Assembly: GCF_003049685.1 (NCBI RefSeq)
Contig: NZ_PYSY02000002.1
Coordinates: 620,001 to 684,000, forward strand
Direction of reading: 5' to 3'
Length of the DNA stretch: 64,000 nt
Origin: Brucella pituitosa
GTDB taxonomy: Bacteria; Pseudomonadota; Alphaproteobacteria; Rhizobiales; Rhizobiaceae
Shown: one piece after another, positions 17,191-25,526 of the stretch
Layout of the letters: the number at the start of each line of letters is the position of its first letter
Numbering within the stretch: the stretch's first letter is position 1
Position numbers and translations under genes: made by a program
Notes under the pieces: generated by a model
The model's database searches: none
What the model was told of the DNA's origin: nothing
What the model saw: the letters and a program-made list of their open reading frames with translations, nothing else

Positions 17191-18542
17191 GCCGCACCCT
17201 TTCGGTGACTTCCGGCATCATTGTTTTCAACGGGCTTCGCATAACGGCTCTGCGGATGCTCCAACCCAAGATTTCTGCGCAGCGTATCGTGTTTCAGGCT
17301 GCCTTCATGATATCCGCGTTCTTCCAGAATTGGCAGAACATGGGCAATGAAATCATCCAGCCCTTCGGCAATCACCGGGAAACCAAGGATGAAACCGTCA
17401 GCAGCCTTCTGCTCTTTCCAGAGAATGATTTCGTCAGCAATCTTCTCTGCCGTGCCGATGAAGGACGTGCGTGGTGTGGCTACATTCAAGGCCACTTCAC
17501 GCAAGGTCAGCTTATTCTCAGACGCGTCACGCTTGATCCGATCCGTTGTCGAACGGAAGCTGTTCTTGCCGACATCGCCAAGATCAGGGAACGGCGCATC
17601 GAGATCATAGGCGGTAAAATCATGATGATCAAAGAAACGACCGAGATAAGAGAGCGCCTCATTCACGCTCACCAGATTACGGATCGCCTGATATTTCTCT
17701 TCGGCCTCTGCATCGGTTCGCCCGACTATGGGACCAATGCCGGGATAAATGCCGACATCATCCTGCGAACGCCCATGCGCAACAGCGCTAGCTTTGATCT
17801 GCGCATAAAATGTCTGGCTGTCCTTGATGGTGCCCGCATTGGTGAACACGGCGTCCGCGTGTTTACCCGCAAGTCCGACACCCGCCTCGGAAGCACCGGC
17901 CTGAAAGATGACAGGCTGGCCCTGAGGGGAGCGCTGGATATTAAGCGGCCCTTCAACCGAGAAAAAGCGCCCCTTATGGTCGAGCCGATGGAACCCTTCA
18001 GGCTTGTAAAACTGCCCGCTCTCACGATCACGAACGAAGGCGTCTTCATCCCATGAATCCCAAAGGCCTTTGGTCACGTCGAGGTATTCATCGGCGATTT
18101 CATAACGCAGAGCGTGCTCGGGATGCGGTTTGCCATAGTTGCGGCCTGACCCTTCGAGCGGCGATGTCACCACGTTCCAGCCCGCACGCCCGCCTGAGAT
18201 GAGATCAAGCGATGCGAACTGTCGTGCAACCGTAAATGGATCGCTATAGGACGTCGAAACCGTGCCTGCCAGACCAATGCGCTTCGTGTTCGCTGCGAGC
18301 GCCGAAAGCACGGTCAAAGGCTCAAAGCGATTGAGAAAATGCGGAATGGAAATCTCGTTGATATAGAGCCCGTCTGCGATGAAGGCGAAGCTGATGCCAG
18401 CCTCTTCGGACTTGCGTGCCGCATCAATGAAAAACTGGAGGTTCACACTGGCATCTGCCGGCCCGGATGGATGTTTCCAGGCATTCATATGTCCGCCTGC
18501 ACCCTGCAACATCACACCGAATCTAATCTGCTTGGAACTCAT
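17187..18542 (-). CDS. LLM-class flavin-dependent monooxygenase, NtaA/YtnJ/YxeK type
   Basis: A 451-residue flavin-dependent monooxygenase. N-terminus [20 protein letters not shown] holds the AWKHP mark; then [52 protein letters not shown] with QAGASEAG, and [20 protein letters not shown] at the end. Start at 18542 has GGGAG 9 bases upstream. Translationally coupled to the M20 gene. Enzymes of this type in Bacillus (YxeK, YtnJ) attack N-acetylated S-substituted cysteines, so this is the best candidate for the C-S cleaving step of the cluster. It needs a flavin reductase, which is not encoded nearby. Confidence 0.92.
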   Translation of the reverse strand: MSSKQIRFGVMLQGAGGHMNAWKHPSGPADASVNLQFFIDAARKSEEAGISFAFIADGLYINEISIPHFLNRFEPLTVLSALAANTKRIGLAGTVSTSYSDPFTVARQFASLDLISGGRAGWNVVTSPLEGSGRNYGKPHPEHALRYEIADEYLDVTKGLWDSWDEDAFVRDRESGQFYKPEGFHRLDHKGRFFSVEGPLNIQRSPQGQPVIFQAGASEAGVGLAGKHADAVFTNAGTIKDSQTFYAQIKASAVAHGRSQDDVGIYPGIGPIVGRTDAEAEEKYQAIRNLVSVNEALSYLGRFFDHHDFTAYDLDAPFPDLGDVGKNSFRSTTDRIKRDASENKLTLREVALNVATPRTSFIGTAEKIADEIILWKEQKAADGFILGFPVIAEGLDDFIAHVLPILEERGYHEGSLKHDTLRRNLGLEHPQSRYAKPVENNDAGSHRKGAA

Positions 18543-18573
18543 TTGAGGTACTCCCTATAGCCAGTGGCTTTGA

Positions 18574-19587
18574 TCAGGCGGCAATAGCCAGACGTTCGCC
18601 TGCGAGGCTTTCGATGGCAGCTAATCTTTGCTCATGTGAAACGGCGGGGAACTCGAGCACAAACTCGGTCACCCCATATTGCGCATGCAGCTCATCGAGC
18701 TTCTGCTTCACCTGTTTTGCTGAGCCTGCGAGCACATTTGGATGCTTTTCTTCAATGCGATAATCAGTCTCTCCAGCCTGACGCGCAAACTCGGCGGCGG
18801 CTTCCGGAGTGCCTACTGAAACCGATGTTCCAGAGGAGAGATGAACCTTGAAGATCTTGATTTTCGAGACTGCGGCATCAACCGCGTCTTGGCTCTCGGC
18901 AACCACTGCACCAAGCGCCAGCACCGGCACTTTTCCAGTCACATTGCGATAGGCGTCGAAGGTCTTTTGCAAATTGGCAGTATCGCCGTTCAAATGACCG
19001 GCATAGACAAAATCCCAGCCGGAATGTGCGGCAAGCAACGCGCTTTCAGGGCTTGCACCTAGCACAAATTTTTCCGCAGACGCCTGTGGTTTGGGGGTTG
19101 CGGCCAGTCCTTCAAACGGACCGGAAGCGATCTTGTCACCACCAAGAAATGCGCTGAGCTGTTCAAGCTTGCTGTTAAAATCGAGCCGCTTTTCGCTGCC
19201 TGTTTCCTGCTGCAAGGCCTTGGTTGACAATGGAAGTCCGCCCGGAGCCTTGCCGACACCGAGATCAACGCGGCCGCGCCCAAGGGCGGCTAGAAGGTTG
19301 AAGTTTTCGGCAACTTTGTAGGGGCTGTAATGCTGAAGCATCACGCCGCCAGAACCAATTCTGATCCGCTTTGTCGATGCCAGAAGATAGGAAACAAGCA
19401 CCTCGGGCGAAGGTCCGGCCAGCTCATCCGCGTGATGATGCTCCGCAACCCAAAAGCGTTTGTAGCCCGCTTGCTCCGCAGCCTGAGCATAAGACACAGT
19501 ATTCGCAAGGGCGGTTTCCGCATTACCAGCCTGTGCTACCGGGCTCTTGTCGAGAAGGCTTAACTGATAGGGCATTGGCGCATCCAT
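18574..19587 (-). CDS. LLM-class oxidoreductase, MsnO8 / YtmO type
   Basis: A 337-residue luciferase-like protein of the shorter, MsnO8-type subfamily. Marks: YQLSLLDKSPV at the N-terminus, KRFWVAEHHHADELAGPSPE, IRIGSGGVMLQHYSPYKVAE, GRGRVDLGVGKAPGGLP. It leads a minus-strand run and lies 31 bases before the NtaA-type enzyme. In Bacillus the ytm operon also pairs one MsnO8-like (YtmO) with one NtaA-like enzyme (YtnJ). The start could be the ATG at 19587 or 19575; neither has a strong ribosome site. Substrate unknown. Confidence 0.9.
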   Translation of the reverse strand: MDAPMPYQLSLLDKSPVAQAGNAETALANTVSYAQAAEQAGYKRFWVAEHHHADELAGPSPEVLVSYLLASTKRIRIGSGGVMLQHYSPYKVAENFNLLAALGRGRVDLGVGKAPGGLPLSTKALQQETGSEKRLDFNSKLEQLSAFLGGDKIASGPFEGLAATPKPQASAEKFVLGASPESALLAAHSGWDFVYAGHLNGDTANLQKTFDAYRNVTGKVPVLALGAVVAESQDAVDAAVSKIKIFKVHLSSGTSVSVGTPEAAAEFARQAGETDYRIEEKHPNVLAGSAKQVKQKLDELHAQYGVTEFVLEFPAVSHEQRLAAIESLAGERLAIAA

Positions 19588-19809
19588 TTTCGCTGAGCAT
19601 CAGATTTTTGAGGCGGAGCCTTCTGTGCAGCGCGCACGAGCACAGACCAGCCGAGCATAGTTTCTCGACTTCGCGACAAAATCTCAAAGATCAGGCGACT
19701 GAAATATGCAGTGTTGAGGCAAATTTATTCTTTGTGGATGGAATATGTTGAAATGGACAGCTTGGTGACTGTCGCTCCACCGGTCTTGATAAAAATGATA
19801 GATAGACTC

Positions 19810-19840
19810 TCGCAGCGGCTAAAATGCACTGCCGCTGCGA
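19810..19840 (-). terminator. Hairpin downstream of the amino-acid operon
   Basis: Perfect 10-bp stem TCGCAGCGGC (19810-19819) / GCCGCTGCGA (19831-19840) with an 11-base loop, 18 bases after the stop of the last gene of the 25.4-19.9 kb operon. The T-run on the minus strand is displaced (about 20 bases on), so termination is likely but not certain. The remaining 220 bases up to 19588 presumably carry the promoter of the MsnO8-type gene. Confidence 0.55.
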
Positions 19841-19858
19841 TCCATTCTCGTGTCGAAC

Positions 19859-20584
19859 TCAGAGATAACGGCGTGGGTTGGCTGCCAGATAGAAAGTATT
19901 GATCAGCGTGTTGATGTCGAACACCGGTAAACCGGATTCAGCAGCCACATAGGACGAAAACGGGCACATATTTGTGCATTCAAACAAGATCGCGCCCGGA
20001 TTTTCACAGCTCACCATGAACTCCCGCGTCATTTCCAGCATCTCTTCCTTCAGCACTTCTGTGTCGAGATAATCGCGGCCTTCGATATAGGTTTGCGGAA
20101 ATTCAGCATTCTGCTTCATGCCCTGCACCTGCACAGGAATAACCTCAGATGACCAGCCAACACCTTTGAAATGTGCGTCATTCATATGATGCGCGCGCTC
20201 GGTAAAGACGCCGATGACTTTGCCAGGAGCCAGCATTGCATGAATAATCGGTGCCTGCATCAAGGACGAAGTGAAGACCGGAATGTTGACCGCTGCTGCG
20301 ATATCTTTCTGAAACGGCCCAAGAAAGCCGCAACTCGTGGTAATGGCGCGAACGCCTTCCGCTTCCAGCTCGCGCGCGGCTTCGATAAAAGGCTCAATCA
20401 GCTTGGGATCAGGATTATTGCCCATAATGCGTGTGGCATGAGCACCTTTCACCGTCTTGTAGCGAACGGGAAAATCATAGGACAGGGCATTGCCAATATC
20501 GCCAGCCGGACGAGGGAAAATCGTATCCAGCATAAGAACGCCGATCTGCTGGCCATAATTGGTGTAGCCACCTTTGAGCATCAT
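19859..20584 (-). CDS. Asp/Glu/hydantoin racemase-family protein (second of two)
   Basis: A 241-residue cytoplasmic protein of the aspartate/glutamate racemase superfamily. The two catalytic cysteines are recognisable in TTSCGFLGPFQ (about residue 90) and ECTNMCPF (about 200). N-terminal IGVLMLDTIFPRPAGDIGNA is shared in outline with the paralogue at 23360-24073 (LGVIMLDTGFPRPPGDVGNP). Ribosome site AAGGAA upstream. Last gene of a seven-gene operon with an amino-acid importer and a DadA-type oxidase. It may isomerise an acidic or modified amino acid, or be a lyase of the related maleate/arylmalonate group. Confidence 0.85.
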   Translation of the reverse strand: MMLKGGYTNYGQQIGVLMLDTIFPRPAGDIGNALSYDFPVRYKTVKGAHATRIMGNNPDPKLIEPFIEAARELEAEGVRAITTSCGFLGPFQKDIAAAVNIPVFTSSLMQAPIIHAMLAPGKVIGVFTERAHHMNDAHFKGVGWSSEVIPVQVQGMKQNAEFPQTYIEGRDYLDTEVLKEEMLEMTREFMVSCENPGAILFECTNMCPFSSYVAAESGLPVFDINTLINTFYLAANPRRYL

Positions 20585-20610
20585 TGTTTTATTCCTTTGG
20601 ATTAAGAAAA

Positions 20611-21867
20611 CTAGTGACCGAAGCGAGAAGGCGAGAAGACGCGAGCGCTTTCGGAAGGTAGGTTGTTGATTTCATCGAACACCATATCGGCGGTCTTGGG
20701 GGCTGCAGCGATCCCGATATGACCATGACCGAAAGCTGCTATAATTCCGGGATGGCGTGTGAGTTTTCCAATCACCGGAATCCCATCGGCAGGCGATGGC
20801 CGGTGCCCCATCCAAAGTTTCATATGCTGCAAATCATGCTTTGCCAGATTGGGATAACTCGCCAGCGCGTGTTTCAGCAGCACTTCTGAACGTCTCCAGT
20901 CGGGAGCTTTCTCTACAGTTGCCAGTTCAACCTGACCGGAAAGCCGCAATCCCATATTGGTCGGCGTATTGCCCATTCTCCCGGTGCTCGGCATGATCGG
21001 GATATCGAAGGGGACCTCTGTCATCGGCAGGGTTACGTGATAGCCGCGCTCGCTCTGCATAGGCACATGCATGCCGAGATCGTGCATAATACGCCCCGAA
21101 TGGATGCCTGCTGCCAGCACAATATGATCGGCGGCAATACTCTCATCATTATCGAGCACAACACGCGGCGAAACACTGGTGAGAATTCTCACGATATTCC
21201 TTCGGATGAAGCGAACACCTGCCTTTTCAGCCTGCGCTGCGATACCTGCGACATAACCTCCAGTATCGAGACAATGTGCGCCTTCTGTCACATGTATGGC
21301 AAAGCGATAGTTGCTCCCAAGCGCCGGGATACGTTCACGCAGTTCCGCTTCCTGCCACTCGTCGAACAGGATGCCGTTATCGCGACGCAGCTTCCAGCTA
21401 AGTGCTTCGACCTCAAATGCAGCCCTGTCAGGATAGGCGTAAAGCAAACCCTTCTGCACAATGAGGTGTTCCTGCCCGGTCTTGCTGGCCAGCTCAAGAT
21501 GCCGTTTTGGTCCGTCATTGAGCAACCAGTTGAGCTTGGCCGCAGTTTTCGTCACGCGTGATTTGGTTGCGCCTGCAAGCAAAAACCGCATCAACCACGG
21601 CGTCAGTCTTGGAACCGATTTCCAATCAAGGGTCAGCGGCCCATTGCGATCAAGCAGAAAGCCCGGCACCTGCCGCCATAGTCCCGGCATACTCATTGGA
21701 ATGATCGAAGCTGGGCTGATCCAGCCACCATTCCCGTAGCTTGCACTTTGCTCACCACCCGGCTGTGAGCCATCACACAGCGTAACCTTCAGGCCTGCCT
21801 CAGCAAGCCGCAAGGCGGTTGTGGAGCCGATAATGCCAGCCCCAACGACAATAACATTGCCTGTCAT
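20611..21867 (-). CDS. FAD-dependent D-amino-acid dehydrogenase-like protein (DadA family)
   Basis: A 418-residue flavoprotein of the DAO/DadA family. The FAD-binding Rossmann motif is at the N-terminus (VVGAGIIGSTTALRLAEAG, with G9-A-G11-I-I-G14), then SASYGNGGWISPASIIPM matching the DadA signature, and a C-terminal MGHRPSPADGIPVIG then AFGHGHIGIAAAPKTADMV with the second FAD contact. It would oxidatively deaminate an imported amino acid to a keto acid, passing electrons to the respiratory chain. Gaps of 26 bases to both neighbours show it is in the operon with the ATPase and the second racemase. Confidence 0.9.
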   Translation of the reverse strand: MTGNVIVVGAGIIGSTTALRLAEAGLKVTLCDGSQPGGEQSASYGNGGWISPASIIPMSMPGLWRQVPGFLLDRNGPLTLDWKSVPRLTPWLMRFLLAGATKSRVTKTAAKLNWLLNDGPKRHLELASKTGQEHLIVQKGLLYAYPDRAAFEVEALSWKLRRDNGILFDEWQEAELRERIPALGSNYRFAIHVTEGAHCLDTGGYVAGIAAQAEKAGVRFIRRNIVRILTSVSPRVVLDNDESIAADHIVLAAGIHSGRIMHDLGMHVPMQSERGYHVTLPMTEVPFDIPIMPSTGRMGNTPTNMGLRLSGQVELATVEKAPDWRRSEVLLKHALASYPNLAKHDLQHMKLWMGHRPSPADGIPVIGKLTRHPGIIAAFGHGHIGIAAAPKTADMVFDEINNLPSESARVFSPSRFGH

Positions 21868-21893
21868 GACATTTATCCGTTCTGCACGTGCAT

Positions 21894-22664
21894 TTATGCG
21901 AGGCCGCCATGGAAATGGCTTAAGAACTCACGGGTTGCAGCTTCGCGCGGTTCATTGATCACCTGACGAGCATCGCCGGTTTCAACGACGTAACCGTCCT
22001 GCATAAAGATGACTTTGTCAGCGACATCGCGCGCGAAAGCCATTTCATGGGTGACAAGGATCATCGTCATGCCCTGCTCGGCCAGTTGCCGGATGACCGC
22101 CAGAACTTCACCGACCAGCGCCGGATCGAGTGCCGATGTCGCTTCATCAAACAGCATCACGTCGGGACGCATTGCGAGTGCTCTCGCAATCGCCACACGC
22201 TGTTTCTGACCGCCGGAAAGCTGCTCAGGTCTGGCGTCGGCACGAGCTGCAAGCCCAACCTTCTCCAGCAGTTCCATAGCCAGTTGACGCGCTGCCCTTT
22301 TGTCCTGCTTGAGAACAGTGACCGGCCCGATCATCACGTTATCGAGGACACTCATATGCGGAAACAGGTTGAAGTTCTGGAACACCATCCCGGTATTGGC
22401 GCGGAATGCCGCGAGATATTTGTCTTTAAGCGACACGTTCCCGGACGAGAAATCTATCTTCTGCTCACCAATTGCGATGTAACCCCCATCGGGCAGCGAA
22501 AGCAGATTGAGACTGCGCAACAGCGTTGATTTGCCGGAGCCGCTTGGTCCGATAAGCGCTACTACCTGTCCTCGCTCGACAGTGAGGCTGATATTGCGCA
22601 GCACCTCGATGTCGCCGAAAGACTTTTTCAGCCCACGCACTTCAATCATCGGTTCAGCACTCAT
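21894..22664 (-). CDS. Amino-acid ABC importer ATPase
   Basis: A 256-residue ATPase of the polar-amino-acid (GlnQ/HisP) type. Walker A GPSGSGKST (39-47), Q-loop VFQNFNLFPHMSV, signature LSGGQKQRVAIA, Walker B VMLFDEATSALDP, H-loop VTHEMAF. It carries Ala in place of the usual Pro after DE, a common variation. It partners with the permease encoded immediately upstream and the binding protein at 24087. Confidence 0.94.
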   Translation of the reverse strand: MSAEPMIEVRGLKKSFGDIEVLRNISLTVERGQVVALIGPSGSGKSTLLRSLNLLSLPDGGYIAIGEQKIDFSSGNVSLKDKYLAAFRANTGMVFQNFNLFPHMSVLDNVMIGPVTVLKQDKRAARQLAMELLEKVGLAARADARPEQLSGGQKQRVAIARALAMRPDVMLFDEATSALDPALVGEVLAVIRQLAEQGMTMILVTHEMAFARDVADKVIFMQDGYVVETGDARQVINEPREAATREFLSHFHGGLA

Positions 22665-22703
22665 GGCTTATCTCCACAATGACGGTTCGCTCAATACGGT
22701 TCA

Positions 22704-23360
22704 TCATTTCAGCCTGCCTTCCAGCCCATGGGCGAGCCGCGTCAGAGGGAAGAGAACGGCGAGATAAAGCACTGCAATCAGGGTGTAGGTTTCAAGCGGC
22801 CGGTAGGTAGCCGAGGTGACAAGCTGGCCCTGATAAAGAAGATCAGGCACAGCTAGAACCGATAAAAGCGATGTGTTTTTCAGCTGAAGCACAGACTGGT
22901 TGACCAGCGGCGGCACCATGCGGCGCAGTGCCTGTGGCAGAATGATCTTGCCCATCAGCTGACCGCGGCGCATACCGATTGCACGTCCTGCATCCCACTG
23001 CCCCGCATCAATGGAAACGATGCCGCCACGGATGATTTCTGCATAAAAGGCCGCGCCATAGAAGGTAAGCGTAATGAAAGCCGCCATGGCCGGCGAAATT
23101 TCAAATCCGATCAGCATCGGGAGTGCGTAGTAGCACCAGACCAGCTGCACCAGCACTGGTGTGCAACGAAATATCTCAACGACCGTCATGATGGGGACGG
23201 TGATAATCTTGTTGCCTGAAAGCCTACCCAGAGCAAAAACCGTTCCAACGAATATGCCCGAGAGTACGGTTATAATCGTGAAACCGACGGTGTAGGCCAG
23301 GCCCTGAAGGAATAAACCCCGATACTGCCAGAGGCCGGAAAAGTCCCATTGATAGTCCAT
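22704..23360 (-). CDS. Amino-acid ABC importer permease (HisM/GlnP type)
   Basis: A 218-residue inner-membrane permease. N-terminus MDYQWDFSGLWQYRGLFLQG, transmembrane helices, FRCTPVLVQLVWCYYALPML, and the conserved loop GQWDAGRAIGMRRGQLMGKI followed by PQALRRMVPPLVNQSVLQLK. Start ATG at 23360 shares one base with the TAA stop of the upstream racemase gene (TAATG), which couples translation. Only one permease gene is present, so a homodimer is expected. Confidence 0.93.
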   Translation of the reverse strand: MDYQWDFSGLWQYRGLFLQGLAYTVGFTIITVLSGIFVGTVFALGRLSGNKIITVPIMTVVEIFRCTPVLVQLVWCYYALPMLIGFEISPAMAAFITLTFYGAAFYAEIIRGGIVSIDAGQWDAGRAIGMRRGQLMGKIILPQALRRMVPPLVNQSVLQLKNTSLLSVLAVPDLLYQGQLVTSATYRPLETYTLIAVLYLAVLFPLTRLAHGLEGRLK

Positions 23361-24073
23361 TAATTCACTCTTTCTGACATCCCGGTAAAGGCGCGGGAAG
23401 ACGTTGAGCTGAACAGCCAATGTCCAAGCGACAGAACATCGAACACAGGCAAGCCGCATGTTTTTGCAACGGCTTGAGCGAATGGCGGCATGTTCGTGCA
23501 TTCAAGAACAACAGCACCAAGGTCAGGTTCGCGCGACTTCAACTCTCGCGCCGCATGTGTGATTTCAGCTTCAAGCGCAGCGCAATCATAAGTTCCACTG
23601 CCTTCAATCAGTTCACGAAATGCGCCGCCGTCTGGCATGCCAATCCGTGGCGTCCTGATGTCGGCACCACAAGCAGCAAAGATCGCATCATCGAGGCTCG
23701 CTTCATCATAGGTGATCACACCCACTTTGCGTTGCGGTCCGATCAGTGTGCTTACCATCGACAACTGAAGCAGGCTGGAAGTGGCAATCGGCACCGAAAG
23801 CTTTGCACTCAGCGCGCTTTGGTGGCGTGCCATGAAACCGCAAGACGTCACCAGCGCGCTACAGCCTTCAGCAATCAAGGCTTCACCCGCAATGACGAAG
23901 TCTTCGATCAGTCCGGAGCCACCCTGACGAATGATCTTATCAGGCGATGCTCCTGTTACCTTTTTGAAACGCACTGGCATCTCCCAGGATGCCGGATTGC
24001 CGACATCTCCAGGCGGACGCGGAAAGCCGGTGTCAAGCATGATGACACCGAGTGATTTTTGCTCGAGCTGCAT
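23360..24073 (-). CDS. Asp/Glu racemase-family protein (first of two)
   Basis: A 237-residue racemase-superfamily protein. Catalytic cysteines in VTSCGFMARHQ (about residue 82) and ECTNMPPFAQ (about 194). The start IGV/LGV strand and the FPRPPGDVGN loop are shared with the protein at 19859-20584, so the operon encodes two related enzymes. It sits between the binding-protein gene (13 bases upstream) and the permease (TAATG overlap), an unusual place for an enzyme unless it acts on the transported compound. Confidence 0.85.
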   Translation of the reverse strand: MQLEQKSLGVIMLDTGFPRPPGDVGNPASWEMPVRFKKVTGASPDKIIRQGGSGLIEDFVIAGEALIAEGCSALVTSCGFMARHQSALSAKLSVPIATSSLLQLSMVSTLIGPQRKVGVITYDEASLDDAIFAACGADIRTPRIGMPDGGAFRELIEGSGTYDCAALEAEITHAARELKSREPDLGAVVLECTNMPPFAQAVAKTCGLPVFDVLSLGHWLFSSTSSRAFTGMSERVN

Positions 24074-24086
24074 GATGGTGGACGCG

Positions 24087-24920
24087 TCAGAACTTCAGAG
24101 TTGGCGGCAGGTCAGATGGCTGCACGCCAACAAGCGAAAGGCTGCTGACGATCCACTCATTGACCTTGCCCTCCTCGCGACGCTTTTTGAGCCAAACATC
24201 AACGTAGTCGCGGAATTCGCCCTTTTCGTCTTTACGCACACCAATCGTCGTTGGCTGGCTATCCAGCGGCTCCGGAACAAAAACCTTAAATTTGCTGCCA
24301 AGCTTGTGCGCCGTTACCACAGACATCAGCGCAACCTGCACAATCGCATCTGCCCGGCCAGACTGTAGTGCGATAACTGTTTCATCCGCACCCTTGAGCG
24401 CAACGAGCGTGCAATTGGGTAAGGTTTTGCGGGCGAAAAGATCCTGGGTTGATCCGAGATCAACCGTGACGCGGATTTCCGGCTTGTTCAATTCTTCCCA
24501 ATTTTTGATCTCGCGGTCCGCACTGGTGATGACGGTGAAGACGTTATCCATCATGGCTTCGGTGAAATCGACGGATTTCGCGCGCTCAGGATTGTTGCTG
24601 AGGGCAAACATGATGTCGATTTTGCCGCCCTGAAGGTCCATGACGGAATTACCCCAGGTGGTTTCGACCATTTCGAGCGGAACGCCAATATATTCAGCCA
24701 AGTCTCTGCCCATGGAAACGCAGAAGCCATCCCATTCACCAGTGGCGAGATTTTTCTGATAATAAGGTGGCGTGCCATTAAATACACCGATGCGCAGAGC
24801 GCCCCGGTCCTTGATGGATTTCAGTGTCGCACCTTCTTCGACAGCCCACGAAAAGCCGGGGGCAAGCATGACGGCAGCACCACCCAAAAGCGTTGTCTGG
24901 ATAAACTTACGTCTATTCAT
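24087..24920 (-). CDS. Amino-acid ABC transporter periplasmic binding protein
   Basis: A 277-residue exported family-3 binding protein. The signal sequence MNRRKFIQTTLLGGAAVMLA begins RRKFIQ, which recalls a twin-arginine signal, and cleaves near SWA-VEE. Marks: LRIGVFNGTPPYYQKN, GFCVSMGRDLAEYIGVPLEM, MDLQGGKIDIMFALSNNPER, VDLGSTQDLFARKTLP, and VIALQSGRADAIVQ. The start ATG at 24920 follows AGAGGGAAAC. It provides the ligand for the permease and ATPase in the same operon, presumably an amino acid. Confidence 0.93.
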   Translation of the reverse strand: MNRRKFIQTTLLGGAAVMLAPGFSWAVEEGATLKSIKDRGALRIGVFNGTPPYYQKNLATGEWDGFCVSMGRDLAEYIGVPLEMVETTWGNSVMDLQGGKIDIMFALSNNPERAKSVDFTEAMMDNVFTVITSADREIKNWEELNKPEIRVTVDLGSTQDLFARKTLPNCTLVALKGADETVIALQSGRADAIVQVALMSVVTAHKLGSKFKVFVPEPLDSQPTTIGVRKDEKGEFRDYVDVWLKKRREEGKVNEWIVSSLSLVGVQPSDLPPTLKF

Positions 24921-24948
24921 TGTTGTTTCCCTCTTTTTGAATCGAGCA

Positions 24949-25413
24949 TTACTGTGCGCTTGAATGCGACAGACTGCTTTCTCTATTAAACTTATTGGAA
25001 AGTACCACCGAGTAACTGACGTTCTCGATACCTTCGATTTGTGCCAGCTCCTCGATGAGTGCTTCCAGATCTTCGAGAAACCCGACATGAACCCGGCACA
25101 ATATGTTGGCCGGGCCACTAATAGCATCAGCGGTCAGGATTTCCGGATAGGCGCGCAAGGCTGTAAACAGGCGCTGCACAATCCGTTGTGAGGCCGTGAT
25201 GAACAAATAGGCGGAAATGCTGTTATCATCCTTCGCCCGGCGAACGATAGCCCGATATCCCAATATGACGCCGCGACGCTCCAAACGGCCTATCCGCTCC
25301 TGAACACTTGATCGGGCAAGACCCACGCGCCGCGCCAGTTCGCTCGCCGGGAGACGTGCGTTTTCCTCCAGGATACTGACCAGATTTCGGTCGATACTAT
25401 CACCGTAGTCCAT
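24949..25413 (-). CDS. Lrp/AsnC-family transcriptional regulator
   Basis: A 154-residue leucine-responsive-type regulator. The N-terminal helix-turn-helix reads IDRNLVSILEENARLPASEL then ARRVGLARSSVQERIGRLER, followed by GVILGYRA and a RAM ligand-binding domain (about 70-140, ending IEELAQIEGIENVSYSVVL). It is the first gene of the amino-acid uptake and racemase operon, 28 bases before the binding protein, and so probably senses the transported amino acid. Divergent from a LysR-type regulator. Confidence 0.93.
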   Translation of the reverse strand: MDYGDSIDRNLVSILEENARLPASELARRVGLARSSVQERIGRLERRGVILGYRAIVRRAKDDNSISAYLFITASQRIVQRLFTALRAYPEILTADAISGPANILCRVHVGFLEDLEALIEELAQIEGIENVSYSVVLSNKFNRESSLSHSSAQ

Positions 25414-25437
25414 CGTGTTCCCTTATGTTTATTTTTA

Positions 25438-25460
25438 ATGAGAATGCGGCGCTTTCTCAT
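25438..25460. promoter_or_regulatory. Inverted repeat upstream of the Lrp gene
   Basis: ATGAGAA (25438-25444) and TTCTCAT (25454-25460) flank a 9-base spacer, 25 bases before the Lrp start codon. The position suits an operator for the Lrp protein or its neighbour. No experimental match is known to me. Confidence 0.4.
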
Positions 25461-25484
25461 CAAATAAAAGCATTGAAAATTGGA

Positions 25485-25511
25485 TTAAGCATGACTTAAA
25501 CTCATGATTAA
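25485..25511. promoter_or_regulatory. Inverted repeat upstream of the LysR-type gene
   Basis: TTAAGCATGA (25485-25494) and TCATGATTAA (25502-25511) pair at nine of ten positions across a 7-base spacer, 15 bases before the ATG of the LysR-type gene. Candidate self-regulation site, or a site shared with the divergent Lrp operon. Confidence 0.45.
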
Positions 25512-25526
25512 ACTCAGAGGTATCCA

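Noticed and set aside
16552-18056. Antisense frames opposite the M20 and LLM genes
   Set aside because: Composition typical of mirror frames, no signal for start, and the sense strand is fully explained.
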